DNA of 64,000 nt from Fimbriimonadaceae bacterium (GTDB lineage Bacteria > Armatimonadota > Fimbriimonadia > Fimbriimonadales > Fimbriimonadaceae): positions 186,001-250,000 of the forward strand of contig JAHBTB010000001.1 of the NCBI GenBank assembly GCA_019638795.1, in the 5' to 3' direction. Below are positions 34,271 to 43,455 of this stretch, piece after piece (the stretch's first letter is position 1; every line of letters starts with the position of its first letter). Made by a program: the position numbers and the translations under genes. The notes beneath the pieces are model-generated. The model saw nothing but the letters and a program-made list of their open reading frames with translations, was not told the DNA's origin and ran no database searches.

Positions 34271-34277
34271 GCCGCCC

Positions 34278-34877
34278 CTAGTCTTCCGCCATCCACTGGC
34301 CGACCAGACCCTGCTCCACGCCTAGGCACTGCAGGATCCTCGCGACGACGGTGTCGGCCAGGTCTTCCAGGGTCTTGGGGCGGTGGTACCACGCCGGCGA
34401 GGCGGGCAGGACAGTCGCCCCGGCCTCCGCCAATTGCGTGAAGTTACGCAAGTGGACGAGGTTCCACGGCATCTCGCGCGGCACCAGCACGAGAGGGCGT
34501 CGCTCTTTCAGGCACACGTCAGCAGAACGCGTCAAAAGGTCGTTGCTGATCCCGTTCGCAATGCGCCCCGCCGTCCCCATGCTGCACGGGACAATGACCA
34601 TGCCGTCGTGTCGGAACGAACCGCTGGCCGGAGGGGTGAAGAAGTCGCGGTCGTCGAGCAGGTGGATGTTGGCAAGTTCTTCTCCCAGCCACTCCTTGGT
34701 CTTGAAATCGCTCTTGGAGACCGTCACCCCCAGTTCGGTCGCCGCCACGTCGAGGGCCTGGGTGCTCATCACCAGGTACACGTGGTCAAACGCCCGTGCG
34801 GCCTGGACCAGTAGGCGTTGGGCGTAGACTGCCCCGCTCGCCCCCGTCACCCCGACGACCAACTTGCCCGTCTTCAT
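34278..34877 (-). CDS. ubiX: Flavin prenyltransferase
   Basis: The protein has 199 residues. The N-terminus VGVTGASGAVYAQRLL binds FMN; later MVIVPCSMGTAGRIANGISNDLLTRSADVCLKERR is the UbiX/Pad1 core. It joins dimethylallyl phosphate to FMN to make prenylated FMN for UbiD-type decarboxylases, in quinone biosynthesis or aromatic acid metabolism. No ubiD lies in the window. A GATAAT box is 9 nt before the ATG. Confidence 0.93.
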   Translation of the reverse strand: MKTGKLVVGVTGASGAVYAQRLLVQAARAFDHVYLVMSTQALDVAATELGVTVSKSDFKTKEWLGEELANIHLLDDRDFFTPPASGSFRHDGMVIVPCSMGTAGRIANGISNDLLTRSADVCLKERRPLVLVPREMPWNLVHLRNFTQLAEAGATVLPASPAWYHRPKTLEDLADTVVARILQCLGVEQGLVGQWMAED

Positions 34878-34920
34878 TCACCGCGAATTATCCTCCAGGC
34901 CCGCCCGCCCACCAAATCAG

Positions 34921-34953
34921 ACGCCCCACCTGGTGCCTGTCCAAGTGGGGCGT
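34921..34953 (-). terminator. Hairpin after pckA
   Basis: A 9-bp perfect stem (34921-34929 with 34945-34953) extends inward with one mismatch. It lies 21 nt downstream of the pckA stop. The U-tract is weak (CTGATTT). Confidence 0.55.
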
Positions 34954-34974
34954 GATGGCCGGAAGGGCCCGGGC

Positions 34975-36510
34975 TCAGCGGAACTTCGCGATGTTCGTGT
35001 CGAACATCTCTTTGAGCTTCGTCGCCTGCTTGTCATAGGCGTCCTTGTCGCTCCACGTCTGGCGCGGTTCGAGCACCTCGCTCGGCACGCCGTCACACGA
35101 AACGGGGACGCTCAGACCGAAGACCGGGTCGGTGCGGAACTCGACTTTGTGTAATGAGCCGCCCAACGCCGCGCGGAGCAGGGCCCGGGTGTGCTTCAGC
35201 GACATGCGACGGCCCACCCCATACGGGCCTCCCGTCCAACCGGTGTTGACCAGCCAGACCGTCGCCCCGTGCTTGTTCACCTTCTCACGGAGAAGTTCGG
35301 CGTAGACCTTGGGCGGCAGAGGCAGGAACGGTTGGGCGAAGCAGGCGCTGAACGTCGCCTGTGGCTCGGTCACCCCGGCTTCGGTGCCCGCCACCTTGGC
35401 GGTGTAACCGTTCAGGAAGTGGTCCATCGTCTGCTCGCCGTCCAGGCGGCTGATCGGCGGCAAGACGCCGAACGCGTCGCAGGTGAGAAAGAAGATGTTG
35501 GTCGGGTGGCCGCCCATGCTGGGGATGACCGCCCCGGCGATGTGCTCCACCGGGTAGGCGCACCGGGTGTTCTCCGTCCTGCTGGTGTCGTCGTAGTCGG
35601 GCACCCGCCCGGCGACGAGACCCACGTTTTCCAACACCGACCCAAACCGGATCGAGTTCCATATCTCGGGCTCTCCTTCTTGGCTCAGGTGGATGCACTT
35701 GGCGTAGCACCCGCCCTCGATGTTGAAGACACCGTCGTCCGTCCAACCGTGTTCGTCGTCGCCGATCAACGACCGGTCGTGGTCGGCGGAAAGGGTGGTC
35801 TTGCCGGTGCCGCTCAGGCCAAAGAAGAGGGCGGTGTCGCCCGCCGCACCGATGTTGGCCGAGCAGTGCATGCTCATCACGCCCTTAAGCGGCAAGAGGA
35901 AGTTCATGATCGTGAACACGCTCTTCTTCATCTCGCCGGCGTATTCGGTGCCCATGACGACGACTTCGCGGTCGGTCATGTTCAACGCGACCACCGCTTC
36001 CCCGCGCGTCTTGTCGACAGCGGGGTCGCACAGTTCCGTGCTCATGTCCAAGACCGTCCAGTCCGGCTCGTAGCCCTTCAGCTCTTCGGCGGTCGGTCGG
36101 ATGAGAAGCGACCGGATGAACAAGGCGTGCCACGCCTTTTCGACAATGAACCGCGCCTTGATACGGTGCTTGGGGTCGGCCCCGCCATAGGTGTCGACGA
36201 CATAAAGCTCCTTACCGGCCGTGCTCTTGACCGCCTTGTCCTTCAAGTGGGCGAACTGCTCTGGGGTGATGGCGTTGTTGTTGTCCCACCAGACTTTGTC
36301 CTCGGTCAGCGTGTCGCGGACGGTGCACTTGTCCTTGGGGGTACGCCCCGTATATTTGCCGGTGTTCGCGACAAGGGCGCCGTTGGAGGCGAGCACCCCT
36401 TCGCCGTTGAGGATGGCGAGCTCCACCAGTTCGGGAGCCGAAAGATTCATGTGGACTTTGGCCGCTCCGGCCAAGTTGATTTGAGCTGAAGACGTAGACG
36501 GTGTGCTCAT
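34975..36510 (-). CDS. pckA: Phosphoenolpyruvate carboxykinase (ATP)
   Basis: The protein has 511 residues. The kinase-1a P-loop is FFGLSGTGKTTLSAD, followed by the metal site motif LIGDDEHGW. GKYTGRTPKDK and the C-terminal NTGWTGGPYGVG are family hallmarks of the ATP-dependent enzyme. It converts oxaloacetate to PEP in gluconeogenesis. No substitution is evident at the visible catalytic motifs. Confidence 0.97.
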   Translation of the reverse strand: MSTPSTSSAQINLAGAAKVHMNLSAPELVELAILNGEGVLASNGALVANTGKYTGRTPKDKCTVRDTLTEDKVWWDNNNAITPEQFAHLKDKAVKSTAGKELYVVDTYGGADPKHRIKARFIVEKAWHALFIRSLLIRPTAEELKGYEPDWTVLDMSTELCDPAVDKTRGEAVVALNMTDREVVVMGTEYAGEMKKSVFTIMNFLLPLKGVMSMHCSANIGAAGDTALFFGLSGTGKTTLSADHDRSLIGDDEHGWTDDGVFNIEGGCYAKCIHLSQEGEPEIWNSIRFGSVLENVGLVAGRVPDYDDTSRTENTRCAYPVEHIAGAVIPSMGGHPTNIFFLTCDAFGVLPPISRLDGEQTMDHFLNGYTAKVAGTEAGVTEPQATFSACFAQPFLPLPPKVYAELLREKVNKHGATVWLVNTGWTGGPYGVGRRMSLKHTRALLRAALGGSLHKVEFRTDPVFGLSVPVSCDGVPSEVLEPRQTWSDKDAYDKQATKLKEMFDTNIAKFR

Positions 36511-36633
36511 GTGTTCGAGGATCCCCGGGCCGTCGCCATTGGCGGGTGCCGCTTCTCTCTGAGGTGGTCAGTCTACCGTCGGCCCTGCCCCCGCCTTCCG
36601 GTAAGCTGGGCCTGTTCCCCTATCGGAGGTACC

Positions 36634-36921
36634 GTGCCCGGACGCCAGTTGCTCAGCCCTCACGAACTCGCCGAAGCCCTCGCCGTACTGCCCGGTTGGG
36701 TCGCGGGCGACGGCAAGATCGCCAAGTCGTTCCCGTCCAAGAGCTACGCCCACGGGGTCCTCTTCACCGTCGCGGTCAGCCACGTCGCCGAACAGATGGA
36801 CCACCACCCCGACATCACCCTGACCTACCCCGCCGTCGTTGTCCAGACGAGCACCCACGACGCCGGCGGGGTCACCGCCACCGACATCGAACTCGCCCGG
36901 CGCGTCGAGGCGTTGCGCTAA
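36634..36921 (+). CDS. 4a-hydroxytetrahydrobiopterin dehydratase (PCD/DCoH)
   Basis: The protein has 95 residues from a GTG with a very good Shine-Dalgarno (CGGAGG, 4 nt gap). The family signature is [22 protein letters not shown], containing the catalytic histidines HH and the E-x-x-x-HHP order, and [14 protein letters not shown]. It recycles pterin cofactor after aromatic amino acid hydroxylation, or works in molybdopterin metabolism (the PhhB/YnfG group). aroC follows after 1 nt, so they share a transcript. Confidence 0.92.
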   Translation: MPGRQLLSPHELAEALAVLPGWVAGDGKIAKSFPSKSYAHGVLFTVAVSHVAEQMDHHPDITLTYPAVVVQTSTHDAGGVTATDIELARRVEALR

Positions 36922-36922
36922 G

Positions 36923-38008
36923 ATGGCCAGCGTCACGGGGCAGTTGTTCCGCGTCAGCACCTTCGGTGAGTCCCACGGCCCCGCCGTCGGCGTGGTCGTC
37001 GACGGTTGCCCGCCCCGCCTCCGCCTCACCGAGGAGATGGTCCAGAGGGAGCTCGACCGGCGGCGGCCGGGGCAAAGCAAGCTCGTCACCCAACGCAAGG
37101 AGGCCGACTCCGTCGAAATCTTGAGCGGGGTCCTCGACGGGCTGACCCTCGGCACACCGGTGGCCATGCTCGTGCGCAACCAAGACCAGCGCGGACGCGA
37201 CTACGACGAGATGCGGGAAAAATACCGCCCCAGCCACGCCGACTTTGCCTACGACCAGAAGTTTGGTATCCGGGCGTGGAGCGGGGGTGGCCGCGCCTCT
37301 GCCCGCGAGACGGTCGGCCGGGTCGCCGCCGGGGCCGTGGCCAAGGCCCTGCTCGCCGACCGGTTCGGGGTCGAGGTCGTCGCCTGGGTCGACAGCGTCC
37401 AAGGTGTCCAAGCCGACGTCGACCCCCTCACCGTCACCTTGAACCAGGTCGAGGCGCATATCGTCAGGTGCCCAGACCTTCAGAAAGCCGAAGAGATGAC
37501 CGCGCTCATCGAAGCGGTCCGCAAAGACGGGGACTCGGTCGGCGGTTGCGTCCGCTGCGTCGCCCGGGGTGTCCCGGCCGGTTGGGGCGAACCAGTCTTC
37601 GACAAACTTGAGGCCGACTTGGCCAAAGCCCTCATGAGCCTTCCCGCCAGTAAGGGTTTCGAGGTCGGCAGCGGCTTCGCCGGGACGATGTTGCGGGGCA
37701 CCCAGCACAACGACCCCTTCCGGGCCGACGGATCCAAGCACGTGACGACGACCTCGAACAACAGCGGCGGCATCCAGGGCGGTATCAGTAACGGGATGCC
37801 GGTCACCCTACGCGTCGCGTTCAAACCGGTCGCCACGGTCATGCACGAGCAAGACACCGTGGACGTCCGCCACGAGAACACGACGATCAGCGGCAAGGGG
37901 CGGCACGACGCGTGCGTCCTTCCCCGCGCCGTGCCGATGGTCGAGGCGATGGTGGCCCTCGTCCTTGCCGACCACGCCCTGCGCCAGCACGCCGTCACCT
38001 TCACCTGA
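36923..38008 (+). CDS. aroC: Chorismate synthase
   Basis: The protein has 361 residues. Signatures are [21 protein letters not shown] at the N-terminus, [18 protein letters not shown], and the C-terminal [17 protein letters not shown]. It makes chorismate from EPSP and needs reduced FMN. It starts 1 nt after the dehydratase gene. Confidence 0.97.
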   Translation: MASVTGQLFRVSTFGESHGPAVGVVVDGCPPRLRLTEEMVQRELDRRRPGQSKLVTQRKEADSVEILSGVLDGLTLGTPVAMLVRNQDQRGRDYDEMREKYRPSHADFAYDQKFGIRAWSGGGRASARETVGRVAAGAVAKALLADRFGVEVVAWVDSVQGVQADVDPLTVTLNQVEAHIVRCPDLQKAEEMTALIEAVRKDGDSVGGCVRCVARGVPAGWGEPVFDKLEADLAKALMSLPASKGFEVGSGFAGTMLRGTQHNDPFRADGSKHVTTTSNNSGGIQGGISNGMPVTLRVAFKPVATVMHEQDTVDVRHENTTISGKGRHDACVLPRAVPMVEAMVALVLADHALRQHAVTFT

Positions 38009-38058
38009 CCGCCCTCTGCCCAAGGTGGAGCCGGGCCAGACTGTCACAATATGAGCCG

Positions 38059-38847
38059 ATGACGGTGGCAGAGGTTCGACCGGACGAAAGCGCCCTCGGT
38101 CGGGTGCAGGCGACCGACGTCGATTTCTTTTATGGTGCCAAGCAGGCGCTCCACGGCGTCTCCCTGTGCGCCGAGCCCCGACAAGTCACCGCCCTCATCG
38201 GCCCCTCCGGATGCGGCAAGTCCACGTTCCTCCGGTGCATCAACCGGATGAACGACCTCATCGACGGCACCAGGATACGGGGCAAGATCGCCATTGACGG
38301 GCACGACATCTACGGTCCGGACGTGGACGTCGTCGAACTCCGCAAGTCGGTGGGCATGGTCTTCCAAAAGCCCAACCCGTTCCCTATGTCGATCTATGAC
38401 AATGTCGCCTTCGGCCCCAAGGTGCACGGCGTCCGGAACCGGGCCGACCTCGACGAGATCGTCGAGCGCACCCTGACCAAGGCCGCCCTCTGGTCCGAGG
38501 TCAAGGACAAGCTCCACGAGAGCGGGCTCGGACTTTCCGGGGGCCAACAGCAACGCCTCTGCATCGCGCGCACGATCGCCGTGGACCCCGAGATCATCCT
38601 GATGGACGAGCCGTGCTCCGCCCTCGACCCTGTCGCCACCGCCCGCATCGAAGACTTGATCCTGGAGCTTAAGGACAACTACACGATCATCATCGTCACC
38701 CACAACATGCAGCAGGCCCAACGGGCCAGCGACGTGACCGCATTTTTCATGGAGGGCAAAGTGGAAGAGCTTGCCCCGACCCAGGACATCTTCTTAAGGC
38801 CTAAGAGCCAGCGTACTCAGGACTATATTTCTGGTCGTTTCGGTTGA
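38059..38847 (+). CDS. pstB: Phosphate ABC transporter ATP-binding protein
   Basis: The protein has 262 residues. Walker A is GPSGCGKS, then the PstB-specific [19 protein letters not shown] segment, signature LSGGQQQR, and Walker B IILMDEP with H-loop THNMQQAQR. It energises Pi uptake by PstCA. No pstS, pstC, pstA or phoU is adjacent, which is unusual. The ATG at 38059 gives the normal N-terminus. Confidence 0.95.
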   Translation: MTVAEVRPDESALGRVQATDVDFFYGAKQALHGVSLCAEPRQVTALIGPSGCGKSTFLRCINRMNDLIDGTRIRGKIAIDGHDIYGPDVDVVELRKSVGMVFQKPNPFPMSIYDNVAFGPKVHGVRNRADLDEIVERTLTKAALWSEVKDKLHESGLGLSGGQQQRLCIARTIAVDPEIILMDEPCSALDPVATARIEDLILELKDNYTIIIVTHNMQQAQRASDVTAFFMEGKVEELAPTQDIFLRPKSQRTQDYISGRFG

Positions 38848-39052
38848 TTTCTGCCTGGTTCTTGATATTTCAAGTATCGTGACGGGCCACGCCACGTCGA
38901 ATCCTGTGTCACAACGTTTGGTGGCTGGACCGGCGCAATGAAACCGGTGGTCCGGGCTCTGGTTCGAGTGGGGGATTCCGAACCACCTTGGGGTTGAAGG
39001 AGATGGGAATTCGACGCGCGAGGTCCGCAAGGACATCTCTAGAAGGAAACAA
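38848..39052 (+). promoter_or_regulatory. Possible structured 5' leader of the PAS/GAF-like gene
   Basis: Within 205 non-coding nt three hairpins can be drawn. The first pairs 38927-38933 with about 38944-38953 (GGACCGG...CCGGtGGTCC). The second is a 7-bp stem at 38960-38966 with 38979-38985. The third, 39000-39004 with 39035-39039, encloses a GTCC-GCAA-GGAC stem with a GNRA-type tetraloop. The last ends just before the AAGGA ribosome site at 39043-39047. It matches no riboswitch class I know. Confidence 0.35.
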
Positions 39053-39772
39053 ATGGCCGGCGGCGCATTCGACAAAAAAAAGCTTCGCAAGGCGTGGGCG
39101 CATGTGGCGGCTGAATCGGGCCAAAGGGCGACGGCGTTTGCCGTGGTCGAACGGGGACGGTTCGTCGCCGCGAACGCGGCGCTGACCGAACTCTTGGGTC
39201 TCGACCCGGTCGGACTGGCTTGGGACGAAGCGTTCCAATCACCGTTCCCCCGCGACGGTGCCGGCGTCGCCGTGCCGACCGCCCGGCCGAGCCTGGACGT
39301 CTGGGCCGCCACCACCGAAGGGAGCACGGCCCTGGCTTTCGCCGAAGGGGCGACCACACCTGCACCCGCCGAGCGGACTGACACCGGGGCGGAGTGGGGG
39401 CGGCTCGCCCTGGACCTCGCCCGGTGCGACAGTGCGACCGAGATCGACGCGGTCTGCCGCGCCTGGGCCGGAAACTTGGTCGGCCCGCGGGGGTTCGTCG
39501 CTGTGCCGAGCACCGTGGAGGGAGAGGTCGTCGTGCGGTGCGTTTGGCCAGTGGGCGAACCCGCGCCGACGACCTTGGCCTTCGACCACGGCACATGCGA
39601 CGCCATCCGCACCGGCGAGGTCTCGGCGACGTGCCGTCACAGCCAGGGGCTGGTCTGCACCCCCGTCTTTGTCCAGGGCAGGCTCGCGTGTGTCCTCGGC
39701 GCCCCCGTCGCCGGTGAGGCCAGCGAACTCTTCGCTAAGCTCGTCGGCGAGGCACTGGCCCGGCTCTGTTAA
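39053..39772 (+). CDS. Hypothetical PAS-like / GAF-like protein
   Basis: The protein has 239 residues and is soluble. Residues 25-60 resemble a degenerate PAS entry (TAFAVVERGRFVAANAALTELLGLDP). Residues 110-238 look like a GAF domain, with LDLARCDSATEIDAVCRAWAG, CTPVFVQGRLACVLGAPV. There is no kinase, GGDEF or DNA-binding domain, so it would be a stand-alone sensor or remnant. The stop overlaps the stop of cutC (TTAA palindrome) on the other strand. The ATG has AAGGA 5 nt upstream. Confidence 0.55.
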   Translation: MAGGAFDKKKLRKAWAHVAAESGQRATAFAVVERGRFVAANAALTELLGLDPVGLAWDEAFQSPFPRDGAGVAVPTARPSLDVWAATTEGSTALAFAEGATTPAPAERTDTGAEWGRLALDLARCDSATEIDAVCRAWAGNLVGPRGFVAVPSTVEGEVVVRCVWPVGEPAPTTLAFDHGTCDAIRTGEVSATCRHSQGLVCTPVFVQGRLACVLGAPVAGEASELFAKLVGEALARLC

Positions 39773-40479
39773 AGCCCGGCCTTCGCAATCGACTCGCGCA
39801 TCAAGGTGATCAGCCCGGGGTTCGGCACCGCGTCGGTCACGCCGCCATACCCGCCGCTGTCGACGTTGTCGCGTGCGGCAAAGTGGACTTGGTCGACCCC
39901 AGAGGTCTGCACGAGACCGACGACGTTGTGCGGCTCGATGCCGCCGCCGGGCAATATCTCGATCGCCCCTTGGGCCCGCCGCACCAAGTCTCCAAGGACC
40001 TGGGCTCCCATCGCGGCATGACCGGTCTGGCCGCTCGTCAGCATCCGGGTCACGCCCAGTCGGGCCAAAGTCTCCATGGTGGCGACCAAATCCGGCGTCG
40101 CGTCACAGGCGCGGTGGAACATCGTGGGTGCTCCGTCGGCGAGCTCGACCAAGCGTGCCGTCCGGTCTTCATCCACCGTCCCGTCTTCCTTCAGGAACCC
40201 GAAGACGATCCCGTCGGCGCCGCTCCTCAACAAGTGCCGGGCGTCCCGGACCATCACGTCAAACTCCGTGGCCGTGTAGAGAAAACCGCCTTCCCGCGAC
40301 CGGCACATCGCCATGACTGGGTAGTCGGCCCACGCCTTGACCTCGTCGAGCATGCCGGGCGAGGGAGTCAACCCCCCGACGGCCAACGCGCAGCACAACT
40401 CGATCCGGTCGGCCCCACGCTCATGGGCCGCTTTTGCCTCGTCGACCGAACCACAACAGACCTCCAACAGCACCGGCAT
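39769..40479 (-). CDS. cutC: Copper homeostasis protein CutC
   Basis: The protein has 236 residues and is a TIM barrel. MPVLLEVCCGSVDEAKAA, GADRIELCCALAVGGLTPS, FHRACDATPD and LPGGGIEPHNV are the CutC hallmarks. The role in copper handling is from the family; the biochemical activity is unclear. A good promoter overlaps the amylase stop codon. Confidence 0.93.
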   Translation of the reverse strand: MPVLLEVCCGSVDEAKAAHERGADRIELCCALAVGGLTPSPGMLDEVKAWADYPVMAMCRSREGGFLYTATEFDVMVRDARHLLRSGADGIVFGFLKEDGTVDEDRTARLVELADGAPTMFHRACDATPDLVATMETLARLGVTRMLTSGQTGHAAMGAQVLGDLVRRAQGAIEILPGGGIEPHNVVGLVQTSGVDQVHFAARDNVDSGGYGGVTDAVPNPGLITLMRESIAKAGL

Positions 40480-40487
40480 AGCCAGGA

Positions 40488-40515
40488 ATGCTAGCACAAG
40501 CCCCGACGGCGTCAA
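40488..40515 (-). promoter_or_regulatory. cutC promoter
   Basis: TTGACG (40510-40515) and TAGCAT (40488-40493) on the minus strand are spaced 16 nt apart. The -10 ends 8 nt before the cutC ATG, so the mRNA would have almost no leader. Confidence 0.6.
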
Positions 40516-42038
40516 TCGATCCGGCCGTACTGCGAGTAACCGTTGGCAAACCGCTCGACCGGGACATAGACGCCGACCGACCGCGGCCGCATGGTGACCT
40601 TGACGAGGCCCGCCACCGCCCGGACCGTCGGCCCGCCTTCGACGTCGCGTAGCTCGCCCCAGCTCATGACCTTGCCGTGGCGGAACGGCAGCGTCTCCGT
40701 GACCGGTTGGTCGAGCGGGTTCACGACCACCATGACAGTCTCGCGTACCTTGTCAGTGACCCGCAAGTAGGCCAGAAGCTTCTCCGAATCCAAGGCAGCG
40801 AAGTCGCCATACCGGAGGGCGGGCAGCTTCCGGCGGAGCCGGGCCAAGTGCCCGACCCAGGCAAGCGTCGGGTTCGTCGCCGGGTCGGCCAGGTCCCAGC
40901 GCATCGGGGCCCGGCATCCGGGGTCGCCCTGCCCCGTCATCCCCAGTTCACTGCCGTAGTAGACGACTGGCGCCCCCGGCATGGTGAACTGGACGGCGAA
41001 GGCCAGGTTGCGGGTAGTCTGGTCGGGCACCTCCGACGCCGCCCGCGACGTGTCGTGGTTGTCAAAGTGCACCCACGACCTCAGGGCATGCTCGATCCCC
41101 GCGTCCTTGACCGCCCGCTCCAAGAGCTTCCCGGCCCGTCCGCCTGACATCGCCCCGGCGAGCATCTCGCGCGCCACCCCGACGTCGTAGAAGTTGAACA
41201 CCCCGTCAAGAGCGTCTGACCATCCCGCCGGGTAACCGCTGACCTCGCCGACCACTAACGAACCCGCCTTGCCCTCATGGGCCGCTTCGCGGACTTGGGC
41301 GCAGACACGCGGGCCAAGGTCGAAGGCGACGTCCAGACGCCAACCGTCGGCACCCGCCGCCAACCAGTGCTTCACCACACTGTCCCGGCCCGACCAAAGG
41401 TAGGCGGCCAGCCCGGGGTCAGACGTGTCCAACGCCGGCAAGCTGGCGAGACCGGTCCAACCTTGGTAACCGCCGGCGTACTGGCCGCCAAACCGGAACC
41501 AGCCACGGTGCCGGTCGCGGGGGTCGGCCAGGGCCGACCGAAAGAGGGGGGACGTCGACCCCATGTGGTTGAAGACACCGTCCAGCACGAGTTTCATCTG
41601 CCTCCGGTGGAGGTCGCCGGCCAGTTTGCGGAAGTCTTCCTCCGTCCCCAGAAGCGGGTCGACCCGGCGGTAGTCCTCGGTGTCGTACCGGTGGTTGGTC
41701 GAAGCCTGGAAGACCGGCGTGGTGTAGAGGACGTCCGCCCCCAACCCCTTCACATAGCCCAACTTGGCGCGGAGGCTGGCGATGTCCCCGCCCCAAAAGT
41801 CCATCTCGTGGGTCCAGTGCTTGGCCGTGCGGTCATATGTGCCCGTCAGCGGAACCTGGGCCCAGTCCATCAATCGGGCGTGGGGGGCCAGGAGCTTCTT
41901 CTTGGCGGCGGGGTCGGACGGCGGGGCGAACCGGTCGATAAAGACTTGGTAGACCACCGGCCCGACGCGCCAGTCGGCGCGGCGCGCCGCCATGGTGTCT
42001 GAATTGACGAGGACGGCCATCAGGGTGGGTACCAGCAC
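40512..42038 (-). CDS. Alpha-amylase family glycosidase (GH13)
   Basis: The protein has 508 residues. The four GH13 regions are present: LVLDGVFNHMG, DGWRLDVAFD (nucleophile D236), VVGEVSGY (acid/base E265) and HFDNHDTS (D329). YQVFIDRFAPP and FWGGDIASLRAKLGYVKGLG fit cyclomaltodextrinase, neopullulanase or maltogenic types. The short N-terminus lacks the extra CBM34 domain. A weak hydrophobic start is seen, so secretion is uncertain. The GTG at 42038 is supported by a TAACCT -10-like box exactly 6 nt upstream. Confidence 0.9.
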   Translation of the reverse strand: MLVPTLMAVLVNSDTMAARRADWRVGPVVYQVFIDRFAPPSDPAAKKKLLAPHARLMDWAQVPLTGTYDRTAKHWTHEMDFWGGDIASLRAKLGYVKGLGADVLYTTPVFQASTNHRYDTEDYRRVDPLLGTEEDFRKLAGDLHRRQMKLVLDGVFNHMGSTSPLFRSALADPRDRHRGWFRFGGQYAGGYQGWTGLASLPALDTSDPGLAAYLWSGRDSVVKHWLAAGADGWRLDVAFDLGPRVCAQVREAAHEGKAGSLVVGEVSGYPAGWSDALDGVFNFYDVGVAREMLAGAMSGGRAGKLLERAVKDAGIEHALRSWVHFDNHDTSRAASEVPDQTTRNLAFAVQFTMPGAPVVYYGSELGMTGQGDPGCRAPMRWDLADPATNPTLAWVGHLARLRRKLPALRYGDFAALDSEKLLAYLRVTDKVRETVMVVVNPLDQPVTETLPFRHGKVMSWGELRDVEGGPTVRAVAGLVKVTMRPRSVGVYVPVERFANGYSQYGRID

Positions 42039-42044
42039 ACCGGC

Positions 42045-42084
42045 AGGTTACCAAGGCTGACATCCGCTCCTACCCGGCTACAAT
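42045..42084. promoter_or_regulatory. Divergent leaderless-type promoters of amylase and TlpA-like genes
   Basis: Plus strand: CTGACA (42057-42062) and TACAAT (42079-42084) with 16 nt between them, then 6 nt to the ATG at 42091. Minus strand: TAACCT (42045-42050), then 6 nt to the GTG at 42038. Both would give mRNAs beginning at the start codon. Confidence 0.65.
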
Positions 42085-42090
42085 ACGGCC

Positions 42091-43455
42091 ATGAAGACTT
42101 CCGCGCTGACTCTCGCCTGTTTGGTGCTGGCCGTGCCTGCCATCGCCCAAGCTGCCGACGGCAAGGCCGCGACGAAGGCCCTTGCCGAGTATGGCCAGAC
42201 CGTCCTCAATGACATGCGGAAGGGCGGGGGCAAGCTCGACTTCCAGACCTTCCAAGCCAAATTGAAGGCGAAGGCCGAAGAGTTGACCAAGGACGTCGAC
42301 GTCGAAAAGGTCGACGCCAAGGAGGCCCTTGACTGGACTTCTCCTTTCCGGCAGGCCGGCAAGACCAAGGAGGTCGCCCGTCTTGTCGAGCGCTACCTGG
42401 GCACCAACCCAGACTCCGCCCATCGGTTCAGTGCGGAAATGACGCTTGCCGAGACCTACAACAGCATGGGCGAGGCAGACAAGCTCGCCGGCCTGATCGA
42501 CAGGATGCGGCCGTCCAACGCGCAACAATCGCGAGAACTCTCCTCCTCGCTGAAGTACGGACTCCTCGACACCATCAAGGCCAATCTGGGTGCCGGTGCC
42601 GCCCTGCGCACCCTTGATTCGGTTGAGAAGAGGGCGATTTACGAGGACCCCCAGGAGTACGCCAAGCGCGTGCTGGCCGAGTCGAAGAACCCGCCGAAAC
42701 CGGTGGCCGGCGACGGGTCGATCCCTGCCACGCCGATCGCTGTCCCCGGCCGGGCCCGTGGCACTGACGCCGAGGAGCTAGACCGGCTTGAGAAGGAGGG
42801 CGAGGCGACCAACGCGAACACCCGGTTCTCGTTCGCGTCGATGCGCGCGGACCTGCTCGTCGCCGACAACCAACGGCAGAAGGCCGTCGACGTGCTCAAG
42901 CGGGCCGTCGCCCAGATACCCACTGGTTCACCCGTCTACCGGTCGGCGAAGAGCCAGCTGACCATGACCTCGCTCATCGGCGCCCCCGCTCCGGCCATCG
43001 ACCTTGAGCGGGCGATCGGCGACTTCACCAGCCTCGACGCGTGGAAGGGCAAGGTCGTCATCATCGACTTCTTCGCCCATTGGTGCGGCCCCTGCATCGC
43101 CTCGTTCCCCGAGATGGAAAAGCTGTACGCCGACCTCCATCCCCGCGGACTCGAAGTCGTCGGCCTGACCACCTACTACGGCTACTACAAACGCGAGAAC
43201 TTCAAGGACCGTGACATGCCCAAGGACGTCGAGTTCGGCCACATGAAGGAGTTCATCGCCGAACACAAGCTCCCTTGGCCGGTGGCCTACGGGAGCCGGG
43301 CGAACTTTGACGCATACGGGATCACCGGGATCCCCACCGTGTACGTCGTCGACAAGGCCGGCAATGTCCACCAATACAAGGTCGGCTATGACGCTGCCCA
43401 CTTCGGTGACTTCCGCAAGCAGGTAGAGTCGCTGCTGAACCAACCGGCCCCTTGA
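42091..43455 (+). CDS. TlpA-like exported thioredoxin-family protein with a long N-terminal region
   Basis: The protein has 454 residues with a signal peptide (about residues 1-22, LTLACLVLAVPAIAQAA). A helical region of about 270 residues with TPR-like character follows. The C-terminal AhpC/TSA-thioredoxin domain (about 295-450) has the redox motif FFAHWCGPC (W331 to C335) and a cis-Pro GIPTVYVVDKAG. It is likely periplasmic, in disulfide reduction or cytochrome maturation. It begins an overlapping chain: the miaA TTG overlaps its stop. Confidence 0.85.
   Translation: MKTSALTLACLVLAVPAIAQAADGKAATKALAEYGQTVLNDMRKGGGKLDFQTFQAKLKAKAEELTKDVDVEKVDAKEALDWTSPFRQAGKTKEVARLVERYLGTNPDSAHRFSAEMTLAETYNSMGEADKLAGLIDRMRPSNAQQSRELSSSLKYGLLDTIKANLGAGAALRTLDSVEKRAIYEDPQEYAKRVLAESKNPPKPVAGDGSIPATPIAVPGRARGTDAEELDRLEKEGEATNANTRFSFASMRADLLVADNQRQKAVDVLKRAVAQIPTGSPVYRSAKSQLTMTSLIGAPAPAIDLERAIGDFTSLDAWKGKVVIIDFFAHWCGPCIASFPEMEKLYADLHPRGLEVVGLTTYYGYYKRENFKDRDMPKDVEFGHMKEFIAEHKLPWPVAYGSRANFDAYGITGIPTVYVVDKAGNVHQYKVGYDAAHFGDFRKQVESLLNQPAP

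Noticed and set aside
38927-38990. Resemblance to a SAM riboswitch core (ATGAAACC) or a tRNA T-arm (GGTTCGA)
   Set aside because: The flanking stems and remaining consensus of SAM riboswitches are missing, and no acceptor or anticodon arm can be drawn.
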